This document shows, piece after piece, positions 19,448 through 32,416 of a stretch of DNA of 64,000 nucleotides; position 1 is the stretch's first letter; each line of letters begins with the position of its first letter. The DNA is taken from the NCBI RefSeq assembly GCF_023078275.1, contig NC_062996.1:4464001-4528000 (forward strand), given 5' to 3'. This DNA comes from Leguminivora glycinivorella (Eukaryota; Arthropoda; Insecta; Lepidoptera; Tortricidae). Both the position numbers and the translations under genes were made by a program. The notes beneath the pieces were generated by a model. It had not been told where the DNA came from. It was given only the letters and a program-made list of their open reading frames with translations, and made no database searches.

Positions 19448-21365
19448 CTTTTTTTAGGGTTCCGTAGTCAACTAGGAACCCTTATAGTTTCGCCATGTCT
19501 GTCTGTCCGTCCGTCCGTCCGTCCGTCCGTCCGTCCGTCCGTCCACGGATAATCTCAGTAACCGTTAGCACTAGAAAGCCGAAATTTGGTACCAATATGT
19601 ATATCAATCACGCCGACAAAGTGCAAAAATAAAAAATGGAAAAAAATGTTTTATTAGGGTACCCCCCTACATGTAAAGTGGGGGCTGATATTTTTTTTCA
19701 TTCCAACCCCAACGTGTGATATATTGTTGGATCAGGTATTTAAAAATGAATAAGGGTTTACTAAGATCGTTTTTTGATAATATTAATATTTTTGGAAATA
19801 ATCGCTCCTAAAGGAAAAAAAGTGCTCCCCCCCCCCTCTAACTTTTGAACCATATGTTTAAATAATTTTTAAGAAAAAAAAAACCGTCGCCTTTCGGGTT
19901 CTGGTGAAAGCTACTTGCGAATGTTGGATTATGTAGAAATGTGTAAGTATTTTTTAAAACTGCTTTTAATGCTTTAATTATTAGATGGCAACGCAAATTA
20001 ATATACGTATAACGTTAAGGTTTGAGGAGTTTCCTCAATTCCTCATGAATCCGATTATATTATAAGAAATCGAAGCTTGACAAACTTTGACTTGAAAACT
20101 CAATATGCTTAACAAACATAACTAATAAATAAATGTCACTGTTCTGAACTTAAATGCATGCTTTTCTTACAAAAATACCAAAGTCACTATGAGTGTGCCG
20201 TTCAGATTTGAGGAGTTCGGTTCTGACTATCCTCAGCAGTTCCACTACACCAAATGTTACTGTTCTGGACGTAAGTGCATACTGTTCTTATAAAAATACC
20301 AAAGTCACTATAAGCGTGCCGTTCAGATTTGAGGAGTTCGGTTCTGACCATCATCAGCAGTTCCACTGTACCAAATGTCACTGTTCTAGACGTAAGCGCA
20401 TGCTGTTCTTATAAAAATGGCAAAGTCACTATAAGCGTGCCGTTCAGATTTGAGGAGTTTGGTTATGGCCATCATCAGCAGTTCCACTGCACCAAATATC
20501 ACTGTTCTGGACGAAAGTGCATGCTGTTCTTATAAAAATACCAAAGTCACTATAAGCGTGCCGTTCAGATTTGAGGAGTTTGGTTCTGGCCATCATCAGC
20601 AGTTCCACTGCACCAAATGTCACAGTTCTGGACGAAAGTGCATGCTGTTCTTATAAAAATACCAAAGTCACTATAAGCGTGCCGTTCAGATTTGAGGAGT
20701 TCGGTTCTGACCATCATCAGCAATTCCACTGCACCAAATGTCACTGTTCTGGACGAAAGTGCATGCTGTTCTTATAAAAATACCGAAGTCACTATAAGCG
20801 TGCCGTTCAGATTTAAAGAGTTCCGTTCTGGCCATCATCAGCAGTTCCACTGCACCAAATGTCACTGTTCCGTACCTAAATGCATGCTGTTCCTTTAAAA
20901 ACACAAAAATCAGCATATGTATGCCTTTCAGATTCGAGGAGTTCCCTCGATTTCTCCAGGATCCCATCATCAGAACTGGGTTCTGAGAAAAATGGGACCA
21001 ATCTGTATGCATATACATTCAATAAAAAATAAAATTCAAAATCGGTCCAGTAACGACGGAGATATCGAGGAACAAACATTAAAAAAAAATAAAAATAAAA
21101 ATAAACATTAAAAAAAATAATAAAAAAAAAACATACAGACGACTTGATAACCCCTTCCTTTAAGATTTGGAAGGCGGTTAAAAAATAAAAACATACAGAC
21201 GACTTGATAACCGTCCTTCTTGAGAGATATGAGGCGACGGTTAAAAATATGAAAAAAATCACAAAAGTAGAACTTTATAAAGACTTTCTAGGAAAATTGT
21301 TTTGAACTTGATAAGTTCAGTAGTTTTTGAGAAAAATACGTAAAACTACGGAACCCTACACTGAG
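19448..21365. repeat. GGTTCCGTAG repeat with inserted minisatellite element
   Basis: The outer parts match 29506-29885 (GGTTCCGTAGTCAACTAGG, CCGTCCGTCC microsatellite, GTTAGCACTAGAAAGC). An insert of about 1.37 kb (about 19880-21243) has AACCGTCGCCT ends and holds six tandem 121-bp units. Confidence 0.72.
20172..20897. repeat. Minisatellite, six 121-bp units
   Basis: Units start at 20172, 20293, 20414, 20535, 20656 and 20777, each with CCGTTCAGATTTGAGGAGTT and ATCATCAGCAGTTCCACTG. A stop-poor frame reads through each unit but shifts by one base per unit, so it is not a protein repeat. Confidence 0.92.
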
Positions 21366-22563
21366 TGAATGATTCACGGTTAGACTTATATTAACCGGGA
21401 TTAGCCTAGGAACCATCCGGTCTTGCTACTACTGGGAAAATAACTTAATTCTATAACAGTACTTTTTATGTCACCAAAAATTAAGTTTGGTAATTTGAAA
21501 TAGTTTTTTTAGTTAAGCCACCAAAATTTGTGACAAAAAACGTATAATAGAATAAAAAATATTATTTTAATTCACTAAAAATCAGGCGAAAATGGAATCA
21601 GGACTTTTGTTTTAAATTCGACTACTTTAATTTATGACCTTTATAACACATTAAGAAACCACCTATTTTTGTGAATGATACTTCGTAGTAGCAAAAAGCG
21701 GACTAATTAAATCAGTTATGACACAAGCAATAAAAGGACAAGTGAAGTTATGGTTGTTTTGTATATACATTATGTGTTGAAACACTATGAAAACTGAAAC
21801 CACCCCAAAAACAAGACGGATGTTCAATATTTTACTAGCTCGGAATAACATTCACGGCAAAAATTACATAAGCAAAAAAATTGGAACAGACTTTTCGTTA
21901 GGATCATAATAAAGAAGAATAAAAATTAATCCACCTTTAAATGCTCGCCAAGAAGCGCTAAAACCACATACGTACGTACTGAAATAAGTATTTTCATATT
22001 CTTCTTACCTACAAACTCTCTACCATTGACGATGTAATTTCCTGCATTATTTCAAAAGTGACTCATGTGTTCAACCGCATTTTCATTACATCATGGTATA
22101 ATAATATATTTCGTCGCCACTACTATCGCTTAAATAGCTCAGGTTGTACTAGCGTAACGTAAAATGACGGACGGTCCTGATGTCGTGGTTTCGATCCCCG
22201 GCAGTCAAAATGAACTTTTTTTGGTTTTTATTTTTATTTTATTTTTCTTTTACCGCCTTTTTACCCCCTTTATTTAAAATATAGTTTTTTTTTTTGTTGT
22301 ATATAACATTTTATTTAATGCTGTGAGTAATTTAGGTACAGTCAAGATATTTAATTCCCTAGCCATTTTAGAATGTTATTAGACACATGTAATGCAATAA
22401 GGTCGAAAACTGTATTTCAGTATTAGTATTGATTGAAGGTAACCTAAGGTTCAACATCGTTCCTCCCCGCAACCGCAATACTCTGTCTTAGCTAACCATC
22501 GCTAGACGTTATGCCCTTGTAATAAGGATTACAAATGTACAGTGACAGTTGTCCGGTATGACT
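21366..22563. other. Intergenic, no gene recognised
   Basis: AT-rich. A weak tRNA-like box pair (TAGCTCAGGTTG and GGTTTCGATCCCC, 22136-22200) may be a SINE head. Confidence 0.4.
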
Positions 22564-23522
22564 CATAGATTTATATATTATTAAGCTAGATTGAGTTGTT
22601 AGGCCCAAAAGTGTGTCCACGTGAGAGGGTAAAGTTGGGGCTGGTGTCCCTCTCGCACTTATTGCCACTGTCAAAATTATTTAAATGACATCATCACTGT
22701 CATTATTTGGGGATACCAGTCAATATTCAAAGTTACTACCAAATCTACTAATACCGACTTAAAGGTTTTTTTAATTGCGCAAATCTTTGGTTTTATGGCT
22801 TCATAATAATGACTTACCAATTCGCTACAAGGTATTAATATCCTTGCCTCGATATAATACAAATAGTTATTTGTTATACAAGGGGGCAAAGTTGTATTTT
22901 AACGCCGAGTGTGGAATTGAAAAACGAGCAAGAAAAAGGATTCTATAGTTGAACCACGAGCGAAGCGAGTGGTTCTAGAATAGAATCCTGAACTTGCGAG
23001 TTTTTTAACACACGAGAAGTAAAATACATTTGCACCCGAGTGTAACACAAAACTTTTCCCCTCACTATAGCGAGGAAACTACAACGCAAGAAAATGCGTT
23101 TATCACTGCTTCCAGTAGTTCCACAGGTGGTAAATCATCTTAATTACTAGATTCACCTACTTTTATCAATTTTAAAGCAGTTAATTTGACTTTATTCAAG
23201 GTCAAATTACTTTACCCACTAGTGGATAAAATGCGTTTTTACCCGCTGGTATTAAAGGACAAAACACGTGTTTCCGAGCTAGTGAGGGGAAAAATCATTT
23301 AAGAAGTTTATTAACTTAGTTATCATACAGGTAAAAACACTACTACTATAGTAATCTCTTTAACACTGGTCACACGTGCGAGAGGGACACCAGCCCCAAC
23401 TTTGACCCTCTCATGTGGATACACTTTTACTATCCTAATAAGAACGTTTTTCTGCACCGGTGATAAAGTTCAATTTATTATGGCAAAAAAAGTGTGAGCT
23501 CAGTCCCTATTGAAAGTCCATG
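22564..23522 (-). mobile_element. hAT-like element Z, copy 2, with internal repeat
   Basis: Flanked by the perfect 8-bp repeat GTATGACT (22556-22563 and 23523-23530). Reverse orientation to 11779-12443. Its centre (about 22890-23290) is the GAACCACGAGCGAAGCGAG repeat. Confidence 0.82.
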
Positions 23523-23734
23523 GTATGACTCAATGAAAAATTGGCTAAATAGTAATCGGAAAACAAGCAAAAAGGGTAGAATATATTTCTATAAGTTATT
23601 TCGTTGGATTACATTACAAAATGAATGTATAATACATTATAATACTCGTTGTAATTGTATAGATTTAAATAAATAATTTTATTAGTTCAAATTAATGACC
23701 GTCAAGGAACAAAAACTAATTGAGTCGCTATTAG

Positions 23735-23867
23735 ACCGTTTTCACATTATCCGATCCGATAACGGATGTCGGAAGGATATCAATAGATGAATCCAAGATT
23801 CCGCCTGTAATGTATGGGATATCGGTCCGACATCCGATATCGGATCGGATAATGCGAAAAAGCACTT
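23735..23867. mobile_element. MITE, TATCCGATCCGATATCGG family
   Basis: Ends GACCGTTTTCACATTATCC and complement, TTA on both sides, palindromic arms. Confidence 0.75.
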
Positions 23868-25335
23868 AGGTCTACATTTTACACGTTTGAAAACCAAGAT
23901 TAATTAGAGTCAGTTGTATGGTCGGTATGTAGTGTACCTAAATAAAAAGTCGAAAAGTAGTAGGTTCTTTCTATACTTTTTGCTATGTATTTTATATTTC
24001 AATAGGCAGGCTTCTGTACCCATATTACAGTACTTTCAATATGTGCTATCCTATAATTAAATTCGAACACTCGCGTAGACACTTCTAATATTATTTGAAT
24101 GGCATTACCAACATTAAATCTCCTTTTGAAAATAAATTTTAAAGAATATCCCACTATCAGATCAGAGCCACTGGTATTTAATTTAAAACAAATGCCTATA
24201 ATAAATAAATCCGATGAACCTTTGGGTTGTCTGCTGTCGAATTTAATTATTTTCATAGAATAATAATAATAGAATAATAATAGAATATAATAGAATTTGT
24301 ATCCTTCCAGCTCGAGATTCTTGGAAGCCCTGTAAATTTTTCTTTGTGACAACAAGATATGACATGTCAGGAAATTTACACATACATACATTACATACAT
24401 TTATTGTAATAAATGGAGTACAAGTGACCAAGATAAAGATGATACAGTAGGGTATTTTTAAAGTTTATGTAATGAAGAAGTAAAATTGCGGCCTTTTTTA
24501 GGTATTTCTATTTATGGAATAAATTGGAAATATCTAATACCTACATACTTATTATATATTGGTAGCGGCTCCATTCGTTCAATATTCGTTCGCAATTCAT
24601 TTTGACATTTAAGTCATTTGAGCATATTATGACAAAAGGTATTTTGATAAAGAGTTTTTAATGTGTCGCAGTTCCATTTGCAATTTTGATACTTAGGTCT
24701 TTATACACTAAGTTGGTTATGGCATGAACGATTTTTTTCCTAAGCAGATAAGAAGTTAACGTTATTAGCATCAACAAGAATGTTATAAATGCAATTTAGA
24801 CCCAGATTTTTAAAACATTTTTGTTATGAATTGTGCGTCCTTGTATTTAACGTCATTGCAGTAGCTTGTACTCATCAACTTATAATATAAATAAAACATA
24901 AAAAAAAAATTAATTAAAAAAGCTGTAATATCTACATTCTACGTATGCGACGACTGAGATTTGAACCCGTGACCTGTGGCTTGTAAGTCTAACGATAATC
25001 GCCGGGGCTATACCTGGCCGTGACATATGGGTCGAAATTAGACTTTGCATAGCTTTCGCGTGTTTGTAACAAGCGTTGCTTCAACGATTCTGAAGAATGG
25101 AAGAATACATTTCACAAGATGACGGAGATCTGTCAAATGGTAGAAGAGAAAAACGTGAGATAGATGTATGTACTGACAAGTATATACTCTTTTCGACGAC
25201 TGTCAAATCCTGCCTGCCTCCACGCATGCCTAAAATAAATATGTAATTTTTTAAATTACTTTGGACTTTATTATCGGTGGGAAACGTCTGTTTTTAATCT
25301 ACCTAAAATATTACTTATGTAGAAATAGGCATGTA
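23868..25335. other. Intergenic, no gene recognised
   Basis: AT-rich. A tRNA-like promoter remnant on the minus strand at about 24955-25020 (GATTTGAACCCGTGAC) suggests a SINE head. Confidence 0.4.
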
Positions 25336-26432
25336 ATGAGGAGGAACACTCAAAGGATACGACAGATGGCGCCACCCTATTAGTCCGTGAAACGTGAGAG
25401 CGAGAAGCTGATAATTATGTTTTTTTCTCTCTCTCACATATGAATGACAGTAACATGCCTAGACTCTTGCATAGGCGCCGCCTGGCGGGGTAAAATGTCA
25501 GTGTGCCTCCTCATGTGTAATAGAAGAACAGAATAAAAAGCATGCGACACGGCTCATCACCTACTCTCGGCCCAGCTCCACTGGCGTGGTGGTTTGCCAT
25601 ATGGATTCCTAAATGTAAGACACTAAGGTCCAAACCAAACCACGCAAAAAATGTAAATATATTATTAAAGTATTAAATAAAGGTCAAACTTATTGGGTGG
25701 ATTATCATGCTGTTAATATTGTTAAATAGGGACAGTAAAAGTCAACCTCGTACTATTATCTGTTCCTAATTTGCCCGGTCAAATATTTAGATTTTTTTAT
25801 TTCCATATAAATATATTGGTGGTTTTTTTATGCTAAATATCTGAAATATTATGTGCTATTCATTTCTGCTTAAAAATATCTGTTGTTATATTTGCTCTAG
25901 AGCACGTTAGAAAAAATTCAAAAATTCTATATCATTAAAAAAAGTCTTATTTCCCGTCATATATTTAGGTGGCTTCGGGTTGTAAACCTTAAAACTGATT
26001 TTTTTTTACATGTGTCCACCATTAAATTACTGTGAGGTATTTTGCTGAAAGAAAACGCTTATTTTTTGGGCGTAGTTTTTTTTAATATCTTCCATTCCAA
26101 ACTATTGGTGGATTCGAAAATATAGGTTTTTTAAATTGCGATTAAACGCTGTATATGAAAAAAAACTACTGTTGTAGAATTATTTTCAAAAATATCGCAC
26201 CGTTCTTAGGCTAGATATCAAAAAGGTAATCACGGTCTATATCTCGGTCGATTTGATATAAGTCTAATGAGCACTGATATTTTACCCCGCCAGGCGGCGC
26301 CTGTGCAAGTGTCTAGGCATGTCACTGTCATTCATATGTGTGTGGGAGAAAAGTCATATCATCTTCTCGCTCTCACGTATGGACTAATAGGGTGGTGCCA
26401 TCTGTCAACCTTTGAGTGTGCCTCCTCATGAG
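25336..26432. mobile_element. Two inverted copies of an ATGAGGAGGCACACT-ended MITE
   Basis: 25336-25513 and about 26277-26432 are reverse complements of each other (CTATTAGTCCGTGAAACGTG, CCGCCAGGCGGCGCC). They enclose about 760 bp of AT-rich sequence with no gene. Confidence 0.65.
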
Positions 26433-26540
26433 GTATATTGTGCCTTTTGTAAAAAAAAAAAAAAAAAAAAAAATAAGTAATTGACCTACGTAGTTGACAG
26501 AAGTCAATAAAAACAGGTTGTATACAATATTTTAAAGACT

Positions 26541-26690
26541 AAGTATACTCTGTCAAACAAGTCTGTCAGTAAATAAGAACAAAGAAAACTATATGCATCC
26601 TTTTCTTTAGGGTGCTAGAGAAAAGGATACCTATAGTTTTCTTTGTTCTTATTTACTGACAAACTTGTTTGACAGAGTATAAGTATCTAT
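26541..26690. mobile_element. Hairpin MITE, CTCTGTCAAACAAG ends
   Basis: TATA then CTCTGTCAAACAAGTCTGTC, a near-perfect 150-bp palindrome ending GACAGAGTATA. The second copy, with an insertion, is at 50385-50590. Confidence 0.78.
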
Positions 26691-26852
26691 CTTTCATATT
26701 TCATTCAACAAACAACCCTGTTCCATATTTTATACGCCTCGTTCGTAACACCAACTCTCCCCACTCATGACCCAACTCGCCCCGTATCCGTCCCAACTCG
26801 CCCCATAAAAATACCCAAATAGTATCGTGCACATTAAAAAACCCTTTTTTTA

Positions 26853-26895
26853 TTAACCCACGACGCAAAAACGACGGGGTGTTATAAGTTTGACG

Positions 26896-26930
<35 letters not shown>

Positions 26931-27088
26931 GGCATCGTAGCTCCCGAACGGATGAACCGATTTAGATTTAGTTTTTTTTGTCTGAAAGATGAGGTAGTCG
27001 GGAGTGTTCTTAGCCATGTTTCATGAAAATCGGTCTACTATGTCGCGGTTGGAGGTTTTTTCAAAATGTTAATTTTGTGGTTAGGTTA
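26853..27088 (-). repeat. CGTCGGGGG-family repeat
   Basis: Inverted copy of the 2664-3096 family. Confidence 0.8.
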
Positions 27089-27270
27089 TAGCAAACCTCT
27101 TGCCATTGTACGGTATTTAACCAAACCAACACAATAGTCATCATGACGATTAAAAACATTCATAAAGTCACTCTACGTCTTTTCCGGGTAAGAATAGCTT
27201 TATTTTAATTTTATACGTGTTTTATACACATGTAAGAATATTGAATTGCTTAATAATAAAGAATAGGTTA

Positions 27271-27753
27271 AATAAGCCTGACATTGTGATAATAGATCGA
27301 CCGCAACGCCGGGCCGTGCTCGTTGACATCACCATCCCCCATGATGAGAATCTCGTGAAAGCCGAGAAGGACAAGTCCAGTAAGTACCTAGACTTGGCTC
27401 ACGAGATAACCACCATGTGGGATGTTGATTCAACGATCATTGTCCCGATAGTCGTTTCAGCGAACGGTCTCATAGCGAAGAGTCTCGACCAACATCTTAA
27501 GAGACTCTCGCTCGGTGGTTGGATCAAGGGCCAGATGCAGAAGGCGGTGATTTTGGACACAGCGCGGATAGTCCGACGGTTCCTCTCTCTGCAGCCCTAA
27601 GCACCGGCAGCTTGGGCCCTGCCCCGCTGCTGGCGGCACCCTAGGTTAGGTTTTTTATAATGTGTTTATATGTTTTATATTGTTTTGTAAGTGTTTTATT
27701 TTATTTTACTTTTATACTCATATTGTAAAAAACCTAATCTAAGAAAAGAAATA
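27271..27753 (+). mobile_element. 5'-truncated LINE tail with 16-bp target duplication
   Basis: AATAAAGAATAGGTTA flanks it (27255-27270 and 27754-27769). Codes NKPDIVIIDRPQRRAVLVDI then HDENLVKAEKDKSSKYLDL, stop at 27598. PD and VDIT fit a PD-(D/E)XK restriction-like endonuclease as in R2/R4-type elements. Confidence 0.8.
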
Positions 27754-28010
27754 AATAAAGAATAGGTTATCTAACAATTACTTAAGGTCATTCTGAGACG
27801 ATAATCGATTTAATGACTTCTAGTTCATCAACATTTTACGAGGAAATATCCTATGTTAAAAAAAATAGTTAAGTATGTATACCTACTGAAATTCTTCTAA
27901 AATAAGATCTACAATTTAAATAATTATATTTTTGTATTGTAGCGAATAAAAAAAAATTCTACCTATATTTCTTGTTACCATTACCATTTCATTCATAGAA
28001 ATCATAGATG

Positions 28011-28232
28011 ATAACCTAACCACAAAATCAAAATTTTGAAAAATCCCCCGACCGCGACACAGTGCACCGATTTTCATGAAACATGGCTAAGAATACTCCC
28101 GACTAACTCTGCTTTCAAACAAAAAAACTAAATCGAAATAGGTTCATCCGTTCGGGAGCTACGATGCCACAGAGACAAACAAACAAACACGTCAAACGTA
28201 TAACACCCCGTCGTTTTTGCGTCGGGGGTTAA
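28011..28232 (+). repeat. CGTCGGGGG-family repeat
   Basis: Copy of the 2664-3096 family with a shortened ACAAACAAACA tract. Confidence 0.8.
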
Positions 28233-28795
28233 AAACCAAAACCCGGAGATGGTAGGTACTACCTACATATAACTAGCGCAATTCTTGTTTTGTATACACA
28301 AATCTCAAACTTAACAAATAGGTACAAAATGCAATCAAAAGTTCAAGTTTATATGGGACTTTATTGAAGACGTCACAAACTTGACCAACAGGTCCAACCA
28401 GCGATAATAAATAAATTAAAAACCAATTCCACTCTGTATATCTACAATCTATTATACGGAGTATACCTAAAGAAATTATAAAAACATGTTAAGTTATTTT
28501 ACGAAAGTTCACTCACCTCATGTCAGTTAAAAGTAAATGTTTTGACTAGATTTTTGTAATTCAAAATGGCGGGTGGCGCGGCGACGGACAACGCTCGACT
28601 GCCTGCTTTGAGGAAAACAAACGTGTTTACTTGGAGTCGTTAACGAACGAGACGATATACTTTGATTATTTTGATATTTTATTATAACTTAATGTTTATG
28701 GCAAAGGAAAATGGCATATAAGGTCGTTTTGGTAATTTAGCATGTTTTAGAAAGTTACGTAAAGTTTATAAACTGGTAACCAGTTTTTAAACTTT

Positions 28796-29885
28796 TTTAG
28801 GGTTCCGTAGTCAACTAGGAACCCTTATAGTTTCGCCATGTCTGTCTGTCCGTCCGTCCGTCCGTCCGTCCGTCCGCGGATAACCTCAGTAACCGTTAGC
28901 ACTAAAAAGCTGAAATTTGGTACCAATATGTAAATCAATCACGCCAACAAAATAAAAAACCGGCCAAGAGCGTGTCGGACCACGCTCAGTGTAGGGTTCC
29001 GTAGTTTTTCGTATTTTTCTCAAAAACTACTGAACCTATCAAGTTCAAAATAATTTTCCTAGAAAGTCTTTATAAAGTTCTACTTTTGCGATTTTTTTCA
29101 TATTTTTTAAACATATGGTTCAAAAGTTAGAGGGGGGGGACGCACTTTTTTTTCCTTTAGGAGCGATTATTTCCGAAAATATCAATATTATCAAAAAACG
29201 ATCTTAGTAAACCCTTATTCATTTTTAAATACCTATCCAACAATATATCACACGTTGGGGTCGGAATGAAAAAAAAAATCATCCCCCACTTTACATGTAG
29301 GGGGACCCTACACTGTACCCTAATTAAACATTTTTTTCCATTTTTTATTTTTGCACTTTGTTGGCGTAATTGATCTACATATTGGTACCAAATTTCAGCT
29401 TTCTAGTGCTAACGGTTACTGAGATTATCCGCGGACGGACGGACGGACGGACAGACAGACATGGCGAAACTATAAGGGTTCCTAGTTGACTACGGAACCC
29501 TAAAAATGGAAAAAAATGTTTTATTAGGGTACCCCCCCTTACATGTACCTAAAGTGGGGGCTGATATTTTATTTCATTCCAACCCCAACGAGTGATATAT
29601 TGTTGGATAGGTATTTAAAAATGAATAAGGGTTTACTTAGATCGTTTTTTGATAATATTTATGTTTTCGGAAATAATCGCTCCTAAAGGAAAAAAAAGTG
29701 CGTCCCCCCCCCCCCTCTAACTTTTGAACCATAGGTTTTAAAAATTTGAAAAAAATCACAGAAGTAGAACTTTATTAAAACTTTTTAGGAAAATTGTTTT
29801 GATAGGTTCAGTAGTTTTTGAGAAAAACACGGAAAACTACGGAACCCTACACTGAGCGTGGCCCGACACGCTCTTGGCCGGTTTT
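28796..29885. repeat. GGTTCCGTAG repeat, three copies in mixed orientation
   Basis: 28796-28960 plus, 28965-29505 minus, 29506-29885 plus. All share GTTCCTAGTTGACTACGGAA, CATTTTTTTCCATTTTTTAT and the CCGTCCGTCC tract. Probably nested insertions into one another. Confidence 0.78.
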
Positions 29886-30429
29886 TGTATTTTTTTCCTT
29901 ATCAGTTATAACTCTTATGGTGCCTAGGTATCTATAACAGGTAGTCTTGTACCTTTATTGCAGCTCTAAGTATTATATAAGTGTTCTAGCTAGGCACTTA
30001 AGCACATACAGCCAATACTATGTACATGCATACAGCCAATATTAAATTGTAAGAAGGACATTGAAATAAAAAAGGTACCATAATTAGCGCGTTTACACAT
30101 TATCCGATACGATATCGGATATCGGACCGATCCCCGATAATCTTCGAGTTTTGCCTTTGAAATTCTTCCTACATCCGATGTGACACGTTACTAAAAGGTC
30201 TAAAAGGTATAAAAACGTAATTAGGTTTCACGGTTCCAAACCAAGAACAGTTAGTTACAACTTTTTAACACATTAATTTGCATTTAACTCTTATTAACAT
30301 TTAACGGATTTCTTCATCTTGGTCATTCCAGTAATTGTAACATTGTCTTATGCTATTAAATGTACATATAAAATAGCCGCCAGTATTCTAACTTAAACGA
30401 AAATTAATTGAGTTGAGTCTCTCCACTCA

Positions 30430-31135
30430 TTTACAGTTTAACAATATCAAAAAATGGCTTTAGTAAACCCCTATTCATTAAATACCTATCCAACAATATA
30501 TCACACGTCGGGGTCGAAATGAAAAAGAATCATTCCCCACTTTACGTATATCGTCACTACTTTAAAAAAAACTTTTATCTTCGTCTGTCAATGAAAAGAA
30601 AATTATAGTAATTATGTATGGAATGCATGAAGACTTACTGCGTTTTAACTTTGAGGAACAGCGTGAGATACGAGATTTTTTAAAAGTAGTGACGATATAT
30701 TACCCTAATAAAATATTTTTTTTACACTTTTTATTTTACCGTTGAGATTATCCGCTGACGGACAGACGGACGGACGGACAGACATGGCGAAACTATAAGG
30801 GTTCCTGAGCATTTCTTTTTTTTTTTGCCAATAATTTTTTTTTATTGTTTTAGGGAATTTTAGGTCTATTGTACTCAGAATCACGAGTACTTTCAATCTC
30901 ACTGGGAGATTAAAAGTGTCCCAGAATTTCCATATTTTTTTTTTACTTTCCTCTTTTGTTACCCCATACAACATGTACGGAAAATGGTAACAAAATAAGA
31001 AAAAATCGTATGGAACAATTTTTTTAACTATTACTAGGATTGAAAAGGCTAGTAATTCTGAGTAGAAATAGCATATTTTTCTATATTTCTAATAGCATAT
31101 ACTTCATAATAGTGGCAAAAAAAAAAGAAATGCTC
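30430..31135. repeat. Fragments of GGTTCCGTAG repeat and a hairpin repeat
   Basis: 30440-30540 and 30700-30810 are GGTTCCGTAG-family pieces split by a fragment with inverted ends TATATCGTCACTACTTTAAA / TTTAAAAGTAGTGACGATAT (30546-30700). 30810-31135 matches 17155-17480. Confidence 0.6.
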
Positions 31136-31484
31136 TCCTAGTTGACTACGGAACAATAAAAATTGAATGTAAAAATAATGTCTAGGTATGTTATTTTTAT
31201 AACTATCTGATGCTTTGTATCGTGCATGGTATAATAGTACATTACGAATTTCCTTTTCATACGTATATCGTACAAAGTTTTTCAGTACAGATGGCCCTCC
31301 GAAGTTTTGACCTGACAAGAAATGACGCACTTGTATCGTAATGTACTATCAGCTGCAAAAGCGCATGGAGAAATTATGAATGAATTCATTGATAAATTCG
31401 CCATGCTCTTTTGCAGCTCGTAGCACTATAATTTTAAGTACCTACCTATATGTATGTTATTGATTGGTTTTCATGTCAACCAAA

Positions 31485-31800
31485 GACATATGTAACTCCG
31501 TATTAGACGGATAAAGTCTAAGAAAAAAACGTACCTCAAAGCCCTAGAGAAAAAGGTACGGTGGCCTAGATATGGCGTTGCACCTTTGGGGAACGCTCGG
31601 CTAGATGGCGCTAATATTTATATTTGACATTTTAACACATATCAAGCAAACAATATGGGCCAAATCGTCAAAACTGAGGTTCAAAAGTTTTAAGTTTGTG
31701 TCGAGAGATGGCAGTCTATGCACTGTGATTACACATTTTAGTTTGACAGTAACTCTCTATAAACTTCGATCCTCTTTGATGTCAACTTGATGTCAACATA
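31485..31800 (+). repeat. Dispersed repeat, CGTATTAGACGGATAAAGTC
   Basis: Matches 46150-46318 and 52678-52980 through GCTCGGCTAGATGGCGCTAA. Confidence 0.75.
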
Positions 31801-31995
31801 CTGGTTTGAAGCATTTAACCGTGGTTTTTGTCAAGTGTATGTGTCAACCAGTTCCACAGGGGACTACCCGCTACCCAAGAAACATGTTCATAATCGTAAT
31901 ATGCATGATAAACCACTACGTTTGGTTATAATAACTAATATAAACGGGAAAATAATTTATTTGTTAATTTAGCATAAAGAACATAATATTATCTT

Positions 31996-32212
31996 ATAAC
32001 CTAACCGATCAATTTTCAAGAAAAATGGCTAAGAACACATCTCGACTAACTCAGCTTTCAATAAAAAAAACTTAATCTAAATCGGTTCATCCGTTCGACA
32101 GTTACGATGCCGAATGCCACAGACAGACACACACAGAGACAGACAGACAGACATACACACAGACAGACACGTCAAACTTATAACACCCCGTCGTTTTTGC
32201 GTCGGGGGTTAA
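31996..32212 (+). repeat. CGTCGGGGG-family repeat
   Basis: Shortened copy of the 2664-3096 family. Confidence 0.78.
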
Positions 32213-32416
32213 TAAAACTAAACTATCAAATGTAAAATTATTCTAAAATAAACTTATTTAAAATAAAATAAAAAAATAAAATTACACTAAATAAATCGAA
32301 AATTAAACTAAAATAAATCTAAAAACGGCCCCTGTGGTATACAAACTATAATACGAACGCTCCACTAATCAGAACGGGGGTAAAAGTTTCAGGGTTCGGA
32401 TTAAGGAGGTCCTGCG

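Noticed and set aside
20172..20897. CRISPR-like or protein-repeat array
   Set aside because: Whole 121-bp units repeat with no unique spacers, and the frame shifts each unit. It is a minisatellite.
20876..21262. Minus-strand open frame of 128 codons
   Set aside because: Lies across minisatellite and A/T-rich repeat; composition is Phe/Tyr runs from poly-T.
23999..24400. Minus-strand open frame of 133 codons
   Set aside because: AT-rich, no similarity I recognise, no repeat-supported conservation.
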